Shown here piece by piece: positions 59,902 to 64,000 of a DNA stretch of 64,000 nt; the stretch's first letter is position 1; every line of letters begins with the position of its first letter. The stretch lies in assembly GCA_015232455.1 (NCBI GenBank), contig JADFZQ010000002.1, positions 124,001 through 188,000 of the forward strand, written 5' to 3'. This stretch comes from Desulfamplus sp. (GTDB lineage: Bacteria; Desulfobacterota; Desulfobacteria; Desulfobacterales; Desulfobacteraceae). The notes beneath the pieces are model-generated. The model was not told the DNA's origin and ran no database searches. It saw only the letters and a list, made by a program, of their open reading frames with translations. The position numbers and the translations under genes were made by a program.

Positions 59902-61191
59902 ATGCTTGATGTGTTGAAACTAAACGATTGTCAGAAAAAAGATGGAATTAAAGATAAACTCAAGGCAATGCTAAATGATGGCAACTTGAGTGCCTGCCTT
60001 ACCTGTGCAGCCTGTTCAAGCGGGTGTCCTGCAACAGGTGCAATGGATATGGACCCCAGAAAATTTGTAAGAATGGCTGTTCTTGGAATGGATGAAGAAC
60101 TTGAAAGACATCCATGGGTATGGGTCTGCACAATGTGCAAACGCTGCCAGAGTGTCTGTCCAATGAACATTAATATTCCGCAGCTTATTTTTGAATTAAG
60201 AGCGGGCTGGAAAAGAGAAGAGAGACCCAAAGGTATTCTTGGCTCATGTGATCAGCATATAAAATCGCGCGGCGGAGCAATGGGCGTTCCTTTTGAAGAT
60301 TTTGAATTTACAGTCAATGATCTTGCCGAAGAGTGCAGAGGACAAGAGGGATTTGAAGAGCTTCAAGCTCCAATTGACAAAGAGGGGGCTATGTATGCTC
60401 TTAATCAGAACTCCCGCGAACCAGTAACAGAGCCTGATGAACTTCTGCCGCTTTGGAAGATTCTCCACAAGGCAGATGCAGATTGGACATATTATTCAGA
60501 TATGTGGGGCGGTGAAAACTACTGCATGTTCCTTGCTGATGATAAATCTTGGGGAGATATAGTAAGGGCACAGTCAAAAAAAATAGATGAGCTTGGCTGC
60601 AAGACCTTTATAAATACAGAGTGTGGACACTCATTTTTTGCTGTTTATGCAGCACTTAGAAAATTTAATATTCCTCATAATTTTGAATTTAAAAGCATAG
60701 TTGAAATGTATGCAAAGTGGATAAGAGAGGGAAAACTTCCTGTAAATTCAGATTGGAACAAAGATTTAAAGATCAAGTTTACAGTTCAAGACCCATGTAA
60801 TGTTGTTCGTAAATCTCTTGGCGACTATTTTGCTGACGAGCTGCGTTTTGTTGTTCAGACCGCTGTTGGAAAAGAGAATCTTGTTGAGATGTATCCAAAT
60901 AAATCCAACAATTTCTGCTGTGGCGGCGGCGGCGGTGCATTACAGGCAGGGTTTACAAAGGAGCGTCAGGCGTATGGCAAAATAAAATTTGACCAAATCG
61001 CACAAACAGGAGCTGATTACGTAATTACTCCATGCCATAACTGCCATGCTCAGATTGAAGATATAAAGCATGTTTATGGCGGAAAATATCATGTTGTTCA
61101 TCTTTGGACTATCCTTTGCCTTTCAATGGGTATTCTTGGCGAAAATGAGAGAACTTATCTTGGTCCAGACCTTGCTGACTTTGGTCTTTAA
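59902..61191 (+). CDS. HdrD-like iron-sulphur protein (heterodisulphide reductase family)
   Basis: The protein has about 429 residues. The N-terminal part binds two [4Fe-4S] clusters (CLTCAACSSGCP and CTMCKRCQSVCP). The C-terminal part has CCG-type features: TECGHSFFAV, QDPCNVVRKSL, NNFCCGGGGGALQAG and TPCHNCHAQI, with one full Cys...CC...CxxC set. It resembles the HdrC-HdrB/HdrD-type subunits used by sulfate reducers for electron transfer to thiols or menaquinone-linked complexes. ATG 59902 is chosen because of GGAGGAG about 10 bases upstream. HdrA follows after about 110 bases, so the pair probably forms a soluble Hdr-like complex with flavin-based electron transfer (inference). Confidence 0.85.
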   Translation: MLDVLKLNDCQKKDGIKDKLKAMLNDGNLSACLTCAACSSGCPATGAMDMDPRKFVRMAVLGMDEELERHPWVWVCTMCKRCQSVCPMNINIPQLIFELRAGWKREERPKGILGSCDQHIKSRGGAMGVPFEDFEFTVNDLAEECRGQEGFEELQAPIDKEGAMYALNQNSREPVTEPDELLPLWKILHKADADWTYYSDMWGGENYCMFLADDKSWGDIVRAQSKKIDELGCKTFINTECGHSFFAVYAALRKFNIPHNFEFKSIVEMYAKWIREGKLPVNSDWNKDLKIKFTVQDPCNVVRKSLGDYFADELRFVVQTAVGKENLVEMYPNKSNNFCCGGGGGALQAGFTKERQAYGKIKFDQIAQTGADYVITPCHNCHAQIEDIKHVYGGKYHVVHLWTILCLSMGILGENERTYLGPDLADFGL

Positions 61192-61303
61192 CCGTTCTAT
61201 CTTATTTATCTAAAATTTCTCATATAAATTTAAAGAGATAAGATACGAATATAAAAAATCAAAGCAAAAAGGTTTTAACTACAAGATTTAAAGGAGATCA
61301 AAG

Positions 61304-64000
61304 ATGAGTAATAACAGTGTAACTGGAGCTGTTCTTGTAGCAGGTGGCGGTATTGGAGGAATCCAAGCTGCCCTTGACTTGGCAAACTCTGGCTATTACG
61401 TATATATGGTTGAAAAATCGCCTTCAATAGGCGGTGTTATGGCACAGCTTGACAAGACATTTCCCACAAATGACTGCTCAATGTGTATCATGTCGCCAAA
61501 ACTTGTTGAAGTTGGCAGGCATATCAACATAGAGCTTATAACCCTTGCAGAGATAAAAGATGTAAGAGGTGAACAGGGCAGTTTTGAGGTCGATGTTTTT
61601 CAAAAGGCACGATATGTTGATATGACAAAATGTATAGCTTGCGGTGCCTGCTCTGAAAAATGCCCAAAAAAAGTTGATGATTTATATAATGCAGGGCTTG
61701 CAAAGAGAAAAGCAATTTATGTGCCTTATCCTCAAGCAGTTCCTTTAAAATATGCAATTGATGCTGACAACTGCATTATGCTTACAAAAGGCAAATGTGG
61801 AAACTGTGAAAAAACATGCCCTGCTGGTGCAATTAATTATAACGACAAAGATAAAAATCTCACCTTAAAGGTTGGTTCAATTATTCTTGCCCCAGGATTT
61901 AACACATACAATCCATCAGGCAAAGCAATCTACAACTATGATGCGTCAAAAGATGTTGTAACCTCAATTGAGTTTGAGCGTTATCTATCAGCGTCTGGTC
62001 CTAATCAAGGTCATGTTGTAAGACCTTCTGACAATGCTCATCCTCATAAAATCGCATGGCTTCAGTGTGTCGGATCAAGAGATATAAACACCTGCGGAAA
62101 TGGCTACTGCTCTTCTGTATGCTGTATGTATGCAATCAAGCAGGCGATAATTGCAAAAGAGCATGACCCATCTCTTGACTGCACTATATTCTATATGGAT
62201 ATGAGAACTCATGGAAAAGGGTTTGAGAGCTGTTACAATGAAGCAAAAAATAAACACGGCATTAAGTTTGTAAGATGCAAGGTTCACTCTATCTTTACTC
62301 AGGGAGAAAAGCTCAATAATGAAGAACAATTATATATAGAGGCAGTTCAAAATAAAGAGCCAGTTGAAGATAGCGGAGAACAATCAGCAAAAAAATCAAA
62401 AAAAGAGAGCAAAAACAAAAATATAAAACAATATCAAGTCCTCAACTATTTTGATGAAGAGTCAGGCAAAGTCGTAAATGAGCTTTACGATATAGTTGTC
62501 CTTTCAGTTGGTATGGAAATATCTTCTGAAACCCGTGAACTTGCCAAAAAAATCGGCATTGAGCTGACATCAGGCGGATTTATAAAAACATCATCATTTG
62601 ACCCTGTTGCAACAACAAAAGATGGTGTTTATGTGTGCGGGGCAGTTCAGGGACCAAAAGATATTCCTCAATCAGTTGTAGAGGCAGGCGGAGCAGCAAT
62701 GCGTGCAGGAACTGCCCTTGCTGCTGCAAGAAATACTCTTACGAAAAAAACTCCAGAAAGAACAGAAATCGACATAAAAGGCGAGCGTCCAAGAGTTGGC
62801 GTGTTTGTCTGCCATTGCGGAAGCAATATTGCCAGCGTAATTGATGTTGCTGCTGTTCGTGATTATGCCGCAACTCTTCCTTATGTTGAGTATGTTGCGA
62901 CAAATATGTATTCATGTTCTCAAGATGCTCAAGATGGAATTGCAAACATCGTAAAAGAAAAACAGCTTAACAGAATGATTGTTGCAGCCTGTTCTCCAAG
63001 GACTCACGAGCCTCTGTTTCAGGAGACTCTGCTTTCTGCTGGAATAAACAAATATCTCTTTGAGATGGTCAATATTAGAAATCATGGGTCATGGGTTCAC
63101 AAAGATTATCCTTTAGAGGCGACTCAAAAGGCAAAAGACCTTGTGAGAATGGCAGTTGCAAAAAGTGTGCTGCTTGAGCCACTTGCCGAGGCTGACCTTA
63201 ATATTGATCAGAATGTTGTTGTAATCGGCGGTGGAATTTCTGGCATGACTGCTGCAAAATCACTTGCAGATCAAGGATACAAGGTCAATATCATTGAGCA
63301 AAATACCTCACTTGGCGGTCAGGCAGCAAATCTTTATCAGACCGCTGGCAGAGCAATGATTCAGGAAGGTTTGGAAAATCTCACATCACAAATTACTTCC
63401 CATGAAAATATAACTGTTTTCACAGGTGCTGAAATTGAAGATGTTGAAGGGTTTGTGGGTAATTTCAAGACAACAATAAGTTCATGTTGTGATTCTTCCG
63501 CTGCTTCAAAGTGTGGCTGTTCTTCTTTAAATTCAGATAAAGATGGTGCTGCTTCTGGAACAAATTCAAAAACCATTGAACACGGCGTTACAATAATAGC
63601 CACAGGTGCTTCTGAGCTAAAACCGACTGAATATATGTATGGTCAGGATAAACGCATTGTAACAGGAATTGAACTTGATAAGATTTTTATCAATAACGAT
63701 CCTGCACTTTTAGAAGCAAAAAGTGCTGTATTTATTCAGTGCGTAGGTTCAAGAGAGCCACAACGCCCATATTGTTCAAGAATCTGCTGTTCCCACTCTG
63801 TTCTTTCTGCTCTGCATCTTAAAGAGAAAAACCCTGACATGAATATCTTTATTCTTTACAGGGATATAAGAACTTACGGTGAAAAAGAGCTTCTCTACAA
63901 AGAAGCAAGAGAGAAAGGGATAATCTTTATAAGATATGGACTTCCAAACAAGCCTGAAGTTTATATTGATAACGATAAACTCAACATTAAGGTTATTGAT
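61304..64000 (+). CDS. HdrA-like protein, double FAD type (cut by window edge)
   Basis: An open frame of 899 codons begins at ATG 61304 (AAGGAG upstream) and continues past the window. Two HdrA-like halves are visible. The first has GGGIGGIQAALDLANSG (FAD), the ferredoxin clusters CIACGACSEKCP and CGNCEKTCP, and AWLQCVGSRD. The second starts at about residue 640 with VVVIGGGISGMTAAKSLADQ, then FIQCVGSREPQRPYCSRICC. Charged insertions occur near residues 350-375. A cysteine-rich insertion (SCCDSSAASKCGCSS) lies near residue 730. HdrA proteins pass electrons and can bifurcate them via FAD; duplicated forms occur in sulfate reducers. The C-terminus (often a MvhD-like domain) is outside the window. 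Confidence 0.92.
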   Translation, partial: MSNNSVTGAVLVAGGGIGGIQAALDLANSGYYVYMVEKSPSIGGVMAQLDKTFPTNDCSMCIMSPKLVEVGRHINIELITLAEIKDVRGEQGSFEVDVFQKARYVDMTKCIACGACSEKCPKKVDDLYNAGLAKRKAIYVPYPQAVPLKYAIDADNCIMLTKGKCGNCEKTCPAGAINYNDKDKNLTLKVGSIILAPGFNTYNPSGKAIYNYDASKDVVTSIEFERYLSASGPNQGHVVRPSDNAHPHKIAWLQCVGSRDINTCGNGYCSSVCCMYAIKQAIIAKEHDPSLDCTIFYMDMRTHGKGFESCYNEAKNKHGIKFVRCKVHSIFTQGEKLNNEEQLYIEAVQNKEPVEDSGEQSAKKSKKESKNKNIKQYQVLNYFDEESGKVVNELYDIVVLSVGMEISSETRELAKKIGIELTSGGFIKTSSFDPVATTKDGVYVCGAVQGPKDIPQSVVEAGGAAMRAGTALAAARNTLTKKTPERTEIDIKGERPRVGVFVCHCGSNIASVIDVAAVRDYAATLPYVEYVATNMYSCSQDAQDGIANIVKEKQLNRMIVAACSPRTHEPLFQETLLSAGINKYLFEMVNIRNHGSWVHKDYPLEATQKAKDLVRMAVAKSVLLEPLAEADLNIDQNVVVIGGGISGMTAAKSLADQGYKVNIIEQNTSLGGQAANLYQTAGRAMIQEGLENLTSQITSHENITVFTGAEIEDVEGFVGNFKTTISSCCDSSAASKCGCSSLNSDKDGAASGTNSKTIEHGVTIIATGASELKPTEYMYGQDKRIVTGIELDKIFINNDPALLEAKSAVFIQCVGSREPQRPYCSRICCSHSVLSALHLKEKNPDMNIFILYRDIRTYGEKELLYKEAREKGIIFIRYGLPNKPEVYIDNDKLNIKVID

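Overview
The window reads as a piece of the chromosome of an AT-rich, anaerobic Gram-negative bacterium, most likely a sulfate-reducer-type member of the Desulfobacterota (class Desulfobacteria). The lineage is inferred from content rather than from a marker gene: a double-length HdrA-like protein next to an HdrD-like Fe-S protein, two CbiK-type anaerobic cobaltochelatases (one exported), a 2[4Fe-4S] ferredoxin, HypD/HypE, and TonB/ExbB/ExbD with outer-membrane receptors. No rRNA, tRNA or prophage gene was seen.

Layout. 1-2096 (minus): bacterial SH3 protein, M48 lipoprotein protease and a CHASE2 protein cut by the left edge. 2315-4801 (plus): hypD-hypE. 4925-9348: mixed housekeeping genes (YdjM-like and DUF486 membrane proteins, DUF374 acyltransferase, TrmJ-type methyltransferase, ferredoxin, an unknown protein). 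9506-12091: a cysteine synthase fused to a CysRS-like protein that has lost its class I signatures. 12371-15631: CHASE2 adenylate cyclase, a YkvA protein and a small membrane protein. 15715-20256: feoA, divergent from a DtxR-type regulator, followed by an FAD oxidoreductase, cbiG and cbiH. 20570-30812 (plus): a complete type III-B (Cmr) CRISPR locus with an embedded CorA-like membrane effector and a 17-repeat array, without cas1/cas2. 31116-32981: a MetE/UroD-fold protein and an IS200-like element. 32989-37800 (minus): zinc-uptake block znuA-znuC-znuB, a Fur-family regulator, a YraQ-type permease and a TIGR03943 protein. 38019-56535 (minus): a large corrinoid/tetrapyrrole uptake and remodelling cluster headed by a cobalamin riboswitch plus intrinsic terminator. 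56661-64000: transketolase, a YkgJ-like protein, an HdrD-like protein and an HdrA-like protein cut by the right edge.

How the genes work together. The cobalamin-controlled cluster joins outer-membrane import (two TonB receptors, TonB-ExbB-ExbD), a second ExbB-like motor with DUF2162 and DUF2149 partners, a BtuF-CbiZ fusion, a signal-peptide-bearing and membrane-tethered CobN-like protein, CobO, and exported plus cytoplasmic CbiK. Together with cbiG/cbiH upstream this suggests both anaerobic synthesis and salvage of corrinoids. The CRISPR module has an HD-less Cas10 with an intact GGDD motif and a CorA effector, the arrangement known for SAM-AMP signalling, but no visible partner enzyme that would degrade the signal.

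Two genome-wide habits stand out. Many enzymes carry hydrophilic, low-complexity insertions (HypE, CbiG, the CysRS-like domain, CbiK, CobN, transketolase, HdrA), and the intergenic DNA carries several families of short palindromes and a roughly 75-bp MITE-like repeat. One 28-bp perfect palindrome lies in frame inside the CobN-like gene, which links the two habits.
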